NCBI RefSeq assembly: GCF_963678635.1
Contig: NC_087062.1
Coordinates: forward strand, 21,131,789-21,195,788
Direction of reading: 5' to 3'
DNA length: 64,000 nt
From: Symsagittifera roscoffensis
Lineage: Eukaryota > Xenacoelomorpha > Acoela > Convolutidae
The position numbers and the translations under genes are program-made. Numbering within the stretch: the first letter of the stretch is position 1; each line of letters begins with the position of its first letter. Below are positions 1 to 14,357 of this stretch, piece by piece. The notes below the pieces were generated by a model, which worked only from the letters and a program-made list of their open reading frames with translations, did not search any database and was not told the DNA's origin.

Positions 1-440
1 CAGACTTGTTAGCGGATTCCGCTGACAATGGTTAAGTCCTTTCTTATAAATTCCGCATTCCAGATCTAGTTTTTAATTGTTCATATGGAAGTTCAGTATT
101 GATCAAAATTCGGAATCCACTTACAGTTTGCGGAATCCGCTTACATTTGCGGATTCCACTTACATTTTGCGGAATCCTTTTACAGTTGTGGAATCCAAAA
201 CTACTAGCTCTATTCGCTTGTTGCGGAATCCGCAACAAAACAAATGTGCCGACAAAATTTACGTTATACTCATATGTACGCGGAATCCACGGAAGTTTTG
301 TAAGTGGAGTCCCCTTACATTTTGAAATATGTTTAAAGATTAGTTTTTGGAATCCAGGAACATACAGACACAAAATTGTGCGTCTATCCAGGGCATAGTT
401 TGGCCTCGTGATGCTGAAAAACATCTGCATTTGAGTCAAA
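1..440. repeat. GCGGAATCC-motif interspersed repeat, diverged copy
   Basis: The motif GCGGAATCC, its reverse GCGGATTCC and near variants (GTGGAATCC, TGGAATCC) recur about every 20-60 bases. The right half (about 200-430) aligns with 44310-44530: both run from a GTTGCGGAA block through a GACAAAA block and GTAAGTGGA to a block ending in AGTTTGGC. This is therefore one copy of a family also present at 40440-40765 and 44070-44535. Short reading frames in it look like by-products of the motif. No coding function is supported. Confidence 0.7.
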
Positions 441-743
441 TGTGTAAAAAATATTTATAGATTGATATTTCGATTTTGGCTAGCTTGCCAAACGAAAATC
501 CGCAGAACGATTATACGTTTCATCTCTGTATTTTAATTTTCAGAGGAACTAGTCGCGAATTAAACCTCGTCTGTTTTTAGAGCTTCTTAAATGTAGGCTC
601 AGTATTTTTTTTTAAATCGTCCTTAGCTTGCAAAAATAGTTGTAGTCGGATTATTCTATACTTCTTGCATAGCTACCGGCTATTCTTTTTAAGCATGAAA
701 TGTAAATTATTGCAATATAATTATTGCAATAAATGATTTTTTC
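441..743. other. unassigned sequence upstream of the EMG1 exon
   Basis: AT-rich sequence with no recognisable exon. The N-terminal part of EMG1 (about the first 75 residues in known orthologues) was looked for on the + strand and not recognised, so the first exon or exons probably lie left of the window. Confidence 0.4.
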
Positions 744-977
744 TTGGCGTCCCTGGAAATAACCGACAAATCTATAGGTATGACAATTTTATTGAATGAG
801 ATTGGGAATAGACGAAAGACTAGTACGCTGGTATTTAGGACTGACAAGAACTTGTTGATTGAGGTGCACCCCCAGACCAGGATACCGAGGACGTTTCCTA
901 GGTTTGCGGGGCTGATGGTGCAGCTGCTTCACAAATACGTTGTCAGAGCTGCAGATGGACCAGTAAAACTACTCAAG
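744..977 (+). CDS. EMG1: EMG1/NEP1 rRNA pseudouridine N1-methyltransferase, internal exon
   Basis: Codes for the central part of EMG1/NEP1, the SPOUT-class methyltransferase that N1-methylates a hypermodified pseudouridine in 18S rRNA and is needed for 40S subunit assembly in the nucleolus. Visible family blocks are LIEVHPQTRIPRTF, then FAGLMVQLLHK, then RAADGPVKLLK. An upstream EITDKSI block corresponds to the family's DITHQSL. The exon ends at AAG 977 with donor GTAACT; the frame continues exactly into the exon at 5184 (phase 0). The left edge is uncertain: the frame is open from 699, but there is no AG between 699 and the EITDKSI codons. The only nearby AG (776-777) would remove that block. 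Position 744 is TTG, not a proven start. Identity of the gene is near certain; the left boundary is not. Confidence 0.88.
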
Positions 978-5183
<4,206 letters not shown>

Positions 5184-5456
5184 GTAATCAAAAACGACAT
5201 CTCAGACTACCTTCCAGTTGGTTGCGCGAAAATTGCTACCAGTTTCCACACGGACAACGTCGTTGACTTCCGCAAATTTGTCCCGAAAGAGGGAGATGAC
5301 AGTCCTCTAGTGGTAGTGGTAGGCGCCATGGCCCATGGATCAGTCTACCCTGAGTTCACAAATCAGACAGTGTCCATAAGTGGCTACCCTCTTTCGGCTG
5401 CTCTTACATGTGCAAAGATATGTTCAGCAACCGAGGAGGTATGGGGCGTGAAGTGA
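5184..5456 (+). CDS. EMG1: EMG1/NEP1 rRNA pseudouridine N1-methyltransferase, terminal exon
   Basis: Ninety codons plus TGA completing EMG1. The exon begins directly after CAG (5181-5183) with VIKNDISDYLPVGC. It carries the C-terminal knot region of the SPOUT fold that in this family binds S-adenosylmethionine: a VVVVGAMAHG strand-loop and an SGYPLSAALTCAKI segment. It ends with EEVWGVK, matching the usual C-terminal EEVWG of orthologues, so the 3' end of the gene is complete. No frame lesion is seen. The exons here give about 168 residues; orthologues are roughly 240-250, so the N-terminal third is missing from the window. A poly(A) signal was not identified; the possible false gap at 5539 lies only 83 bases after the stop. 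Confidence 0.95.
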   Translation, partial: VIKNDISDYLPVGCAKIATSFHTDNVVDFRKFVPKEGDDSPLVVVVGAMAHGSVYPEFTNQTVSISGYPLSAALTCAKICSATEEVWGVK

Positions 5457-5504
5457 TTATGAGCAAAACTTCGACTTTGTCTGAACTGATTTTATGCAGC
5501 TGAA

Positions 5505-5772
5505 GTTTTGTGTGACTGGCTTTGACAGTTTTGTTTTGNNNNNNNNNNNNNNNNNNNNNNNNNNNNNNNNNNNNNNNNNNNNNNNNNNNNNNNNNNNNNN
5601 NNNNNNNNNNNNNNNNNNNNNNNNNNNNNNNNNNNNNNNNNNNNNNNNNNNNNNNNNNNNNNNNNNNNNNNNNNNNNNNNNNNNNNNNNNNNNNNNNNNN
5701 NNNNNNNNNNNNNNNNNNNNNNNNNNNNNNNNNNNNNNGTTTTGTGTGACTGGCTTTGACAGTTTTGTTTTG
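5505..5772. other. 200-N assembly gap flanked by an identical 34-mer
   Basis: Ns occupy 5539-5738, exactly 200. The last 34 bases before the gap (5505-5538) are identical to the first 34 after it (5739-5772); both begin GTTTTGTGTGACTGGC. The simplest reading is two contigs that overlap by 34 bases and were scaffolded with a default-length gap. Confidence 0.95.
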
Positions 5773-6113
5773 GATAATTTAAAGTTCGATCTAATATTTC
5801 CTTTTTTTGTTTTCATCACTCTAACCTGGATGGATTAGAAACTGATGGTTCATATGCTGATGGTTGAAGTTGATATTCATTTATTTATACCGTATGGTTT
5901 CAAATTAATTTTTCACTCTTTTTGTTACGACCATTGAAAATGGGGAACTTTATAATCATCCGACTGGGTTGAGTGATATATCATATTAAAGCCGTTTCAG
6001 TCGTTATTCGAACGACTTTTTAAAATTTCCAAAAAATATCAGTGTCGAGAAAAACTTTTTTGAAGTTTGTCTAATTTCGACAGAATAATGTACTGATAAA
6101 CTGTTAAATTGGT
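5773..6113. other. unassigned intergenic sequence
   Basis: AT-rich, no reading frame, RNA gene or repeat that I recognise. Confidence 0.4.
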
Positions 6114-6490
6114 CAGGGGAGGATTTAGGGGTGGGGGGCGGACGCCTCACCCCCCTCAGGGATTCGACCACCTGCCGACCCAAAGGGTCCCCTTTGAACT
6201 ATTTTGAGATATCCAATTTTGGCTGACGGACCCTAAAATTTTTCTAAAAGTGCCTTTGGCGCCAATATATACTAATTTTGAGGGGGGAGCACGCGCCGAA
6301 AAAAACAATTGGTTGAGATTTTTTAGAAAAAGTGCCTATAAACGCCTTTTTTGGCCTGTTTTTTTTTCACAATTTTGTTTGCGACGCAGAAAATTTGCCT
6401 AGAACAAGGTCTTTTTAGTGCTTTGGCAGAGCCCGAAAAATGAATTTGGTCGATCTAAAACTAAAAAGGTCGACAAAAGGTCGATTATGC
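6114..6490 (+). mobile_element. degenerate hAT-type MITE
   Basis: Begins CAGGGGAGGATTTAGGGG followed by a G run, the hAT-style end CAGGGGCGGATCTAGG with changes. The interior (GGGATTCGACCACCTGCCGA, TTTTGAGATATCCA, GACCCTAAAATTTTTCTAAA) matches the better-preserved copy at 33578-33917. A clean right end is not visible; similarity fades near TTTGGTCGATCTAAAACT at about 6440-6480. Confidence 0.65.
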
Positions 6491-6839
6491 CTAACTTACT
6501 AATTTTCTACACTCGTCTGTAGTTTTGTCATAACACCACGTACAAATAAGACACTAATTTGAAGAACTTTTATTTGTAGTTTTTAGGACATGGCCGGAAC
6601 ATTCTGTGCTACTTGCTCAGCAACCGGCTAGCCTTGTTAGATTTAAGCAATTCGTCTTTTGATTTTTTTAAAGTTCAATTTAAGTTATTTTGCTCAGATA
6701 AAGTTGAAGTACACTTGAATTGTAGATTATTTCAGGTTTCTCATGCTAAATGATCAATATATATAAAAGTGAAATAAAAAATATACTTTGATCAATTTTT
6801 TAAGCGTCAGCTTAGTGTGTTATTAGAAGATTTTTTTTT

Positions 6840-9317
6840 CTAAACCCAACTCGCAATAAAAAATGTTCATTAAAATGTTCACTTATTTGGAAATTTCACT
6901 AGCATTGGAAATTGCATAGCATCTGTTTTCTGCTTTATTTGTGGCTAGTGTTTAGTCTGCTATCTACTAAAAAGCTTCCATATTGTACTTTATAAAGCTG
7001 CTGTTTGTCGTGTCGCCTCTGTGTCTAACACTTGCGAGCGTAGTGTTGCACAGTCAGTCCAATTTGTCTGACAAAATCTAGGTGCAAAAATTATGTTCAA
7101 AAATTATCAAATTAATTGAGGGACTCTTTACACCTTATTGAGAGGGACTCTTTACACCTTATTGAAGATATTGACGCCCTGAGCTCAAGTGCAAATAGTA
7201 CGTAGCCTGCGCTAAATTCCATGACAGTTTTGGCGAATTTAAAGGTAGTAATAAGCCAGTTTGCTGGGATAAATTATGCAAGATATATGCCTGTTCCTAT
7301 GATGAAATGCGAGTTGTTTTAGCATACCGATTTTATTCAAATTTCGAAGCGCTAAATTTTTTCCAAATGAACTAATTAGTCTCAATGATTTCTCTACTAG
7401 ACTCGCACAAAAGAGCTTGTGTATCAGACAAAGCTCTGAGTGTTCCTAGCTGAATTCAAGGACAATTTTAAAAAGTTTAGGCTCGAAATTTGACGAAGTA
7501 AACTCGAAAAAAACTTATTCTTTTACACGCTAATGAAAACTACAAACGGATGTGTTCAGCTTCTTGTATGATTATTATGAAACATTTGATTTGCTTCAGA
7601 TCATTTTGGAACGTAATAATCTTTTGCGTACGCGTGCTGTATGGGAGTAAAATATTGCGCGTAAGTTACCCTAAATTAGCAATTTTCAAACGCCCGTAGT
7701 TGTACGAAAAACATCTTAGTGAGCATCTTATTTTGATGCTGAAAGGGTAACGAAATTTTACTTATTCGTAGTATTCTATATGCACCACAGAACTTTATCA
7801 AATAGAATTGAGGCACTCTAATCGGTCCTATTTTTTTCCGTTTTACTCAATTTTGTGCATGCAATTGTTGTTTGATCTTACTCAAAATTCGTCTTTTAAG
7901 AATCGAAGACCGTAGTTGACATTCTTAGATCGGTGGTGATCATTCTTTTCTCAAAAAAGTCCTAAGATTTGTTCAAGCTTAAATTATTTTCGCTGATTGA
8001 GTTTTGATTTCTTTGTAGTAGTTAGAACATAGTTGAAAGATGACCAAGGGAAAAAGAGCACGGCCTGAGGGCACTAAGCGCTCGATGGAGGCTTTTTTGC
8101 CCGAGGCCATCTTCAACTATGTTCGAACAGTCGAAGAGTATGTTTTTGCTCTTTCTGCTTGTTTTTGCTCTTTCAATTGTAATAATCGGACTTCTTTCTA
8201 AAACAGAGCCCTGAATATTCCGAAAAGTCCGCGAAATTATGCAAATGATTCCTTTTTTCCTTAAGGCGTTGTAATATTTCATTTTTCATTCATTCCTTGT
8301 CGTGAAAGAACATGTGTGAAAGAGCAAAAACATACTCTTCTTAAAATCAGAGGATTTCTTTTGCTACTGTTACGCTTTCGGTGACCATTAGTGGAGTTTG
8401 CCTTACATTTAACAAAAGAAATCCTCACCGAAAGCGTAAAAGTAGCAAAAAAGTCCTGATTGTCTTTAAATTTCGAAAACGGAATTCAATTATCAGTTTT
8501 CTCAACAAAAAAAACTTTTCCATTGATCCATTTTTTTTTCAAAATGGGTTAATGTTATCAAATAAAGGTCAATCAAAAGTTTTTTTTTCTGTAAACTTGA
8601 GTTCATTCATTTTTTTCCAACTGACTGTTTCCCATGTTTTAAAATTTTTTATCAACATTTATTTGATTTAGATTAAAGGGCAGTCGGAACATTCAGGATG
8701 TTGAACTGGTATACACGAAGTAGGAAAAAATGTAGACAAGCAACGCTTGGTTCGACTTTCGAATAAGAATTAGAACGTTTTTGCACTTTGTGTTTTTCTG
8801 ATGACTAATTTTGACTCTTTAACAGGGTCACTTTGGCTAGTTTGGGACAATTAACGAGCAGTGTATTTCATTCAATTAACCCGTTAACAGTTATTTAACT
8901 CGGCTCAGAAATTGTTCCAATTGGATTTGAGGCAAGCCAAACGTGTCTATTAATTTGTTGCTAGATGCTGAAAACGTCTGCTCATACTTTAAACAGCTTA
9001 TTTGGTGATATAATCAACAAAAAACTCTGAAATTATCATCTTCTAAATTTTTCATAACATGATTTTTCACTTCTAATTTAAGATAGGCAGTCGGAACTTG
9101 GTTTGTTCAACTTTCTCAGTTATTTTCTCGTAGGGTATAGGTTTTTGTTCTAATTTTATTTCCATGAACTGTATCTCTTTATTGTTCTGAGTACTTTCGA
9201 GGAAAATGACGGACTATTTGTGCTCGGCGTTGCCTTTTCGTTCCAGACCATTTTCGAATTTTTATACCAGCACGCTTTGAAGCGTTATTGTATTATAGTA
9301 CGAAACATCTTTTTTAT
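6840..9317. repeat. R repeat unit 0 (diverged first copy of the ~2.5 kb tandem repeat)
   Basis: From the AACTCGC...GTTCATTAAA...TTCACTTATTTGG block at about 6848 the sequence follows units 1-3, but with many substitutions and indels and without all their segments. It carries the insertion at 8020-8452. No gene is supported. The frames at 8022-8282 and 8381-8671 are not conserved as proteins between units. Confidence 0.75.
8020..8452. repeat. nested inverted repeats inserted in R unit 0
   Basis: Other R units pass straight from the TTTTTGATTCTTAC region to CACCGAAAGCGTAAAAGTAG; unit 0 has about 400 extra bases here. They contain three inverted-repeat pairs: 8021-8042 with 8108-8128 (one indel, one mismatch); 8133-8155 with 8318-8340 (23 bp, perfect); and 8350-8384 with 8413-8450, whose right arm is the normal R sequence. 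The left arm of the third pair is thus an inverted copy of flanking R. It may be a foldback element or a templated insertion. Confidence 0.7.
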
Positions 9318-11835
9318 AAGCTAACTCGCAAAAAAGTGTTCATTAAAGGGTTCACTTATTTGGACGTTTCTCTGTAGAATATGAATTTGCATAGCATGTG
9401 TTCTCTGCTTTGTTTGTGGCTAGTGTATGGTTTAATAAACTCTCGCGGCTGAATGGTTATTGTAAGAGAATTGTAATCTATATTTTGCTCTTCTTGGTGC
9501 AAAAATTATATTGAAAAATTATCAAAATAATTTATGAGGGACTCTTTTACACCTTATTGAAGATTTTGACGCCCTGAGCTCAAATGCAAAGAGTATTTAT
9601 CCTGCGCTGAAATCCATGAAAGTTTAATTCATGGCGAATTTAAAGGTGATAATATGCCAAATTGATGGGATAGATTATGCGAGTTAAATGCCTGTTCCTA
9701 TGATGAAGGGCGATTTGATAGAGCTTGGCATTTTTATTCATAATTCGAAGCGCTAAATTTAATCCAAACGAACAAATTAGTTTTAATAGTTTCTCTACTA
9801 GACTCGAACAAGAGAGCTTGTATATCAAGGCAAAGCTCCGAGTGCTCCTACCTTAATTCAAGGCCAATTTGAAAAAAGTTTGGGCTAGAAATTTGACGAA
9901 GTAAACTTGAAAATAATTTATTCCTTTACACGCTAATGAAAGCTACAAAAGGATAGGTTCAGCTTCTTGTATAGTAACTTAAAAACAAATTGATTTGCCT
10001 CAATTCACTTTGGAACGCAATAATCCTTTGCTTACGCGTGCTGTATGAGAGCAAAATTTTGCGCGTTATTACCCCTAATTGGTCAAATTAGCAATTTTTA
10101 AACTCTCGTAACTGAACGAAAAAAAATCACAGGTGACATAACTTTTAAAAATGAGCTCTTAAGACAATTTTTAGCAGTTGGCTTAAGACAATTCTGTCAA
10201 AGCGCTTAGCCGAAAAATGGAAAATTGAATGAATCAAAATAACCATTCCTAGCATAAATTCTGCACTTTTGGTCGAAATTTGGCTCAATATTTTCCTTCA
10301 GTACTTGTGACCATTATAGAAATCGATTCCTATTAAGGGCAAGTTTTGATATTTTATTGTATTTTTTTCCAGCTTTCGATGAATTGTGGAATATTTATTC
10401 TTGGCTTGTTTTTAACTCGGTGAATTTCCGGCGACCCGAAAAGATTTTGCCCAAAGAATTTTTACCCCATTGATGATTTCGACTCTCTGAGCCCAAATAT
10501 CAAAAGTTGTTTTACCTTCTTTATTTAATTTAAAATCTTGGAATTAGAAAAATGCGAATTTTTTTAGTGTCTGGACTACTTTTTGCGCGCTGTGAACATC
10601 TTATTTATGATGCTGAAAGGGTAACGCAATTTACTTATGCGTAGTATTCTATATGCACCACAGAACTTTATCAAATAGAATTGAGGCACTCTAATCGGTC
10701 CTATTTTTTACGTTTTACTCATTTTTATGTTAGCAAATGTTGTTCGAACTTGTCCAAATTTTTTTTCTTTTAAGAATTGATGCACGCAGTTCAGACTCTT
10801 AGATCGGTCGTGATTTTTCTTTTCTCAAAATAAGATTTGATCAAGCTTAAATTATTTTCGCTGTTTGATTTTTGATTCTTACTTCAAATTAGTGCATTTT
10901 TTTGTTAAAAGGAAGGAAAACTCAATTAGTGATCACCGAAAGCGTAAAAGTAGCAAAAAATTTGATTGTGTTTTATTTTCGAAAATGGAATTCAGTTATC
11001 AGATTTTCCAAAAAAAAGTTATTCAGCAATCCAATTTTCTCAAATTGGGTTACTTTTATCAAGTAAGTGTCAATCAAACGTTTTTGTCTGTTAACTTGTG
11101 TTCATTGACTCTTTTTCAACTGTCTGTTGGCCATGTTTTAAAGTTTTTTTTACCAACAGTTATTTAATTTAGATCAAGGGGCAGTCGGAACACTCAGGAA
11201 GTTGACCTGGTATACAGTTCGACTTGGTATACACGAAGTAGAAAAAAATGTACACAAGCAACGCTTGGTTCGACTTTCAAATGAGAATTAGAACGTTTTT
11301 GGGCTGTGTGTTTTTCTGATGACGAGTTTTGACTCTTTAACAGGGTCACTTTGGCTAGTTTGGGACAATTAACGAGCAGTGTATTCCATTCAATTAACCC
11401 GTAAACAGCTATTTAACTCGGCTCAGAAATTGTTCCAATTGGATTTGAGGCAAAGCAAAAGTGTCTGTTAATTTGTTGCTAGATGCTGAAAACGTCTGCT
11501 CATACTTTAAACAGCTTATTTGGTGATATAATCAACAAAAAACTCTGAAATTATCATCTTCTAAATTTTTCATAACATGATTTTTTACTTCTAATTTAAG
11601 ATCGGCAGTCGGAACTTGGTTTGTTCAACTTTCTCAGTTATTTTCTCGTAGGGTATAGGTTTTTGTTCTAATTTTATTTCCATGAACTGTATCCCTTTAT
11701 TGTTCTGAGTACTTTCGAGGAAAATGACGGACTATTTGTGCTCGGCGTTGCCTTTTCTTTCCAGACCATTTTCGAATTTTTATACCAGCACGCTTTGAAG
11801 CGTTATTGTATTATAGTACGAAACATTTTTTTTAT
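9318..11835. repeat. R repeat unit 1 (2518 bp)
   Basis: Measured from AAGCTAACTCGCAAAAAAGTG to the same block at 11836. Nearly identical to units 2 and 3. It contains two diverged P-type cores in opposite orientation: forward near 10030-10190 (TTACGCG, GCGCGTTA, CTAATTGGTCAAAT, ATCACAGGTGA) and reverse near 11340-11520 (TTTGGGACAATTAACGAGCA, TAACCCGTAAAC). It also has P-end motifs GGCAGTCGGAAC (11179, 11604) and GGACTATTTGTGCTCGGC (about 11727). Frames such as 9640-9828 (-) and 10865-11167 (+) recur only because the repeat does. Confidence 0.9.
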
Positions 11836-14357
11836 AAGCTAACTCGCAAAAAAGTGTTCATTAAAGGGTTCACTTATTTGGACGTTTCTCTGTAGAATTG
11901 GAATTTGCATAGCATGTGTTCTCTGCTTTATTTGTGGCTAGAGTATGGTTTAATAAACTCTCGCGGCTGAATGGTTATTGTAAGAGAATTGTAATCTATA
12001 TTTTGCTCTTCTTGGTGCAAAAATTATGTTGAAAAATTATCAAAATAATTTATGAGGGACTCTTTTACACCTTATTGAAGATTTTGACGCCCTGAGCTCA
12101 AATGCAAAGAGTATTTATCCTGCGCTGAAATCCATGAAAGTTTAATTCATGGCGAATTTAAAGGTGATAATATGCCAAATTGAGGGGATAGATTATGTGA
12201 GTTAAATGCCTGTTCCTATGATGAAGGGCGATTTGATAGAGCTTGGCATTTTTATTCATAATTCGAAGCGCTAAATTTAATCCAAACGAACTAATTAGTT
12301 TTAATAGTTTCTCTACTAGACTCGAACAAGAGAGCTTGTATATCAAGGCAAAGCTCCGAGTGCTCCTACCTTAATTCAAGGCCAATTTGAAAAAAGTTTG
12401 GGCTAGAAATTTGACGAAGTAAACTTGAAAAAAATTTATTCCTTTACACGCTAATGAAAGCTACAAAAGGATAGGTTCAGCTTCTTGTATAGTAACTTAA
12501 AAACAAATTGATTTGCCTCAATTCACTTTGGAACGCAATAATCCTTTGCTTACGCGTGCTGTAGAGAGCAAAATTTTGCGCGTTATTACCCCTAATTGGT
12601 CAAATTAGCAATTTTTAAACTCTCGTAACTGAACGAAAAAAAATCACAGGTGACATAATTTTTAAAAATGAGCTCTTAAGACAATTTTTAGCAGTTGGCT
12701 TAAGACAATTCTGTCAAAGCGCTTAGCCGAAAAATGGAAAATTGAATGAATCAAAATAACCATTCCTAGCATAAATTCTGCACTTTTGGTCGAAATTTGG
12801 GTCAATATTTTCCTTCAGTACTTGTGACCATTATAGAAATCGATTCCTATTAAGGGCAAGTTTTGATATTTTATTGTATTTTTTTCCAGCTTTCGATGAA
12901 TTGTGGAATATTTATTCTTGGTTTGTTTTTAACTCGGTGAATATCCGGCGACCCGAAAAGTTTTTGCCCAAAGAATTTTTACCCCATTGATGATTTCGAC
13001 TCTCTGAGCCCAAATATCAAAAGTTGTTTTACCTTCTTTATTTAATTTAAAATCTTGGAATTAGAAAAATGCGAATTTTTTTAGTGTCTGGACTACTTTT
13101 TGCGCGCTGTGAACATCTTATTTATGATGCTGAAAGGGTAACGCAATTTACTTATGCGTAGTATTCTATATGCACCACAGAACTTTATCAAATAGAATTG
13201 AGGCACTCTAATCGGTCCTATTTTTTACGTTTTACTCATTTTTATGTTAGCAAATGTTGTTCGAACTTGTCCAAATTTTTTTTCTTTTAAGAATTGATGC
13301 ACGCAGTTCAGACTCTTATATCGGTCGTGATCTTTGTTTTCTCAAAATAAGATTTGATCAAGCTTAAATTATTTTCGCTGTTTGATTTTTGATTCTTACT
13401 TCAAATTAGTGCATTTTTTTGTTAAAAGGAAGGAAAACTCAATTAATGATCACCGAAAGCGTAAAAGTAGCAAAAAATTTGATTGTGTTTGATTTTCGAA
13501 AATGGAATTCAGTTATCAGATTTTCCAAAAAAAAGTTATTCAGCAATCCAATTTTCTCAAATTGGGTTACTTTTATCAAGTAAGTGTCAATCAAACGTTT
13601 TTGTCTGTTAACTTGTGTTCATTGACTCTTTTTCAACTGTCTGTTGGCCATGTTTTAAAGTTTTTTTTACCAACAGTTATTTAATTTAGATCAAGGGGCA
13701 GTCGGAACACTCAGGAAGTTGACCTGGTATACAGTTCGACTTGGTATACACGAAGTAGAAAAAAATGTACACAAGCAACGCTTGGTTCGACTTTCAAATG
13801 AGAATTAGAACGTTTTTGTGCTGTGTGTTTTTCTGATGACGAGTTTTGACTCTTTAACAGGGTCACTTTGGCTAGTTTGGGACAATTAACGAGCAGTGTA
13901 TTCCATTCAATTAACCCGTAAACAGCTATTTAACTCGGCTCAGAAATTGTTCCAATTGGATTTGAGGCAAAGCAAAAGTGTCTGTTAATTTGTTGCTAGA
14001 TGCTGAAAACGTCTGCTCATACTTTAAACAGCTTATTTGGTAATATAATCAACAAAAAACTCATCTTCTAAATTATCATCTTCTAAATTTTTCATAACAT
14101 GATTTTTTACTTCTAATTTAAGATAGGCAGTCGGAACTTGGTTTGTTCAACTTTCTCAGTTATTTTCTCGTAGGGTATAGGTTTTTGTTCTAATTTTATT
14201 TCCATGAACTGTATCCCTTTATTGTTCTGAGTACTTTCGAGGAAAATGACGGACTATTTGTGCTCGGCGTTGCCTTTTCTTTCCAGACCATTTTCGAATT
14301 TTTATACCAGCACGCTTTGAAGCGTTATTGTATTATAGTACGAAACATCTTTTTTAT
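11836..14357. repeat. R repeat unit 2 (2522 bp)
   Basis: Head-to-tail copy of unit 1 with scattered single-base changes and short indels. One local difference is at about 14058-14085, where an AAACTCATCTTCTAAATTATC string replaces the ACTCTGAAATTATC of other units, a small slippage duplication. Confidence 0.9.

Noticed and set aside
5457-5838. Frames spanning the N gap (120, 114 and 75 codons)
   Set aside because: Mostly undetermined residues; the gap itself is suspect.
9640-9828. 62-codon minus-strand frame recurring at 9640, 12158, 14680 and 23074
   Set aside because: It recurs because the R unit recurs. No start context, domain or codon-position bias, and the diverged unit 0 does not keep the frame.
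10865-11167. 100-codon plus-strand frame recurring at 10865, 15907 and 24300 (shorter at 13502)
   Set aside because: Same reason; it is broken in unit 2 and changes its C-terminus with single-base indels, so it is not under coding constraint.
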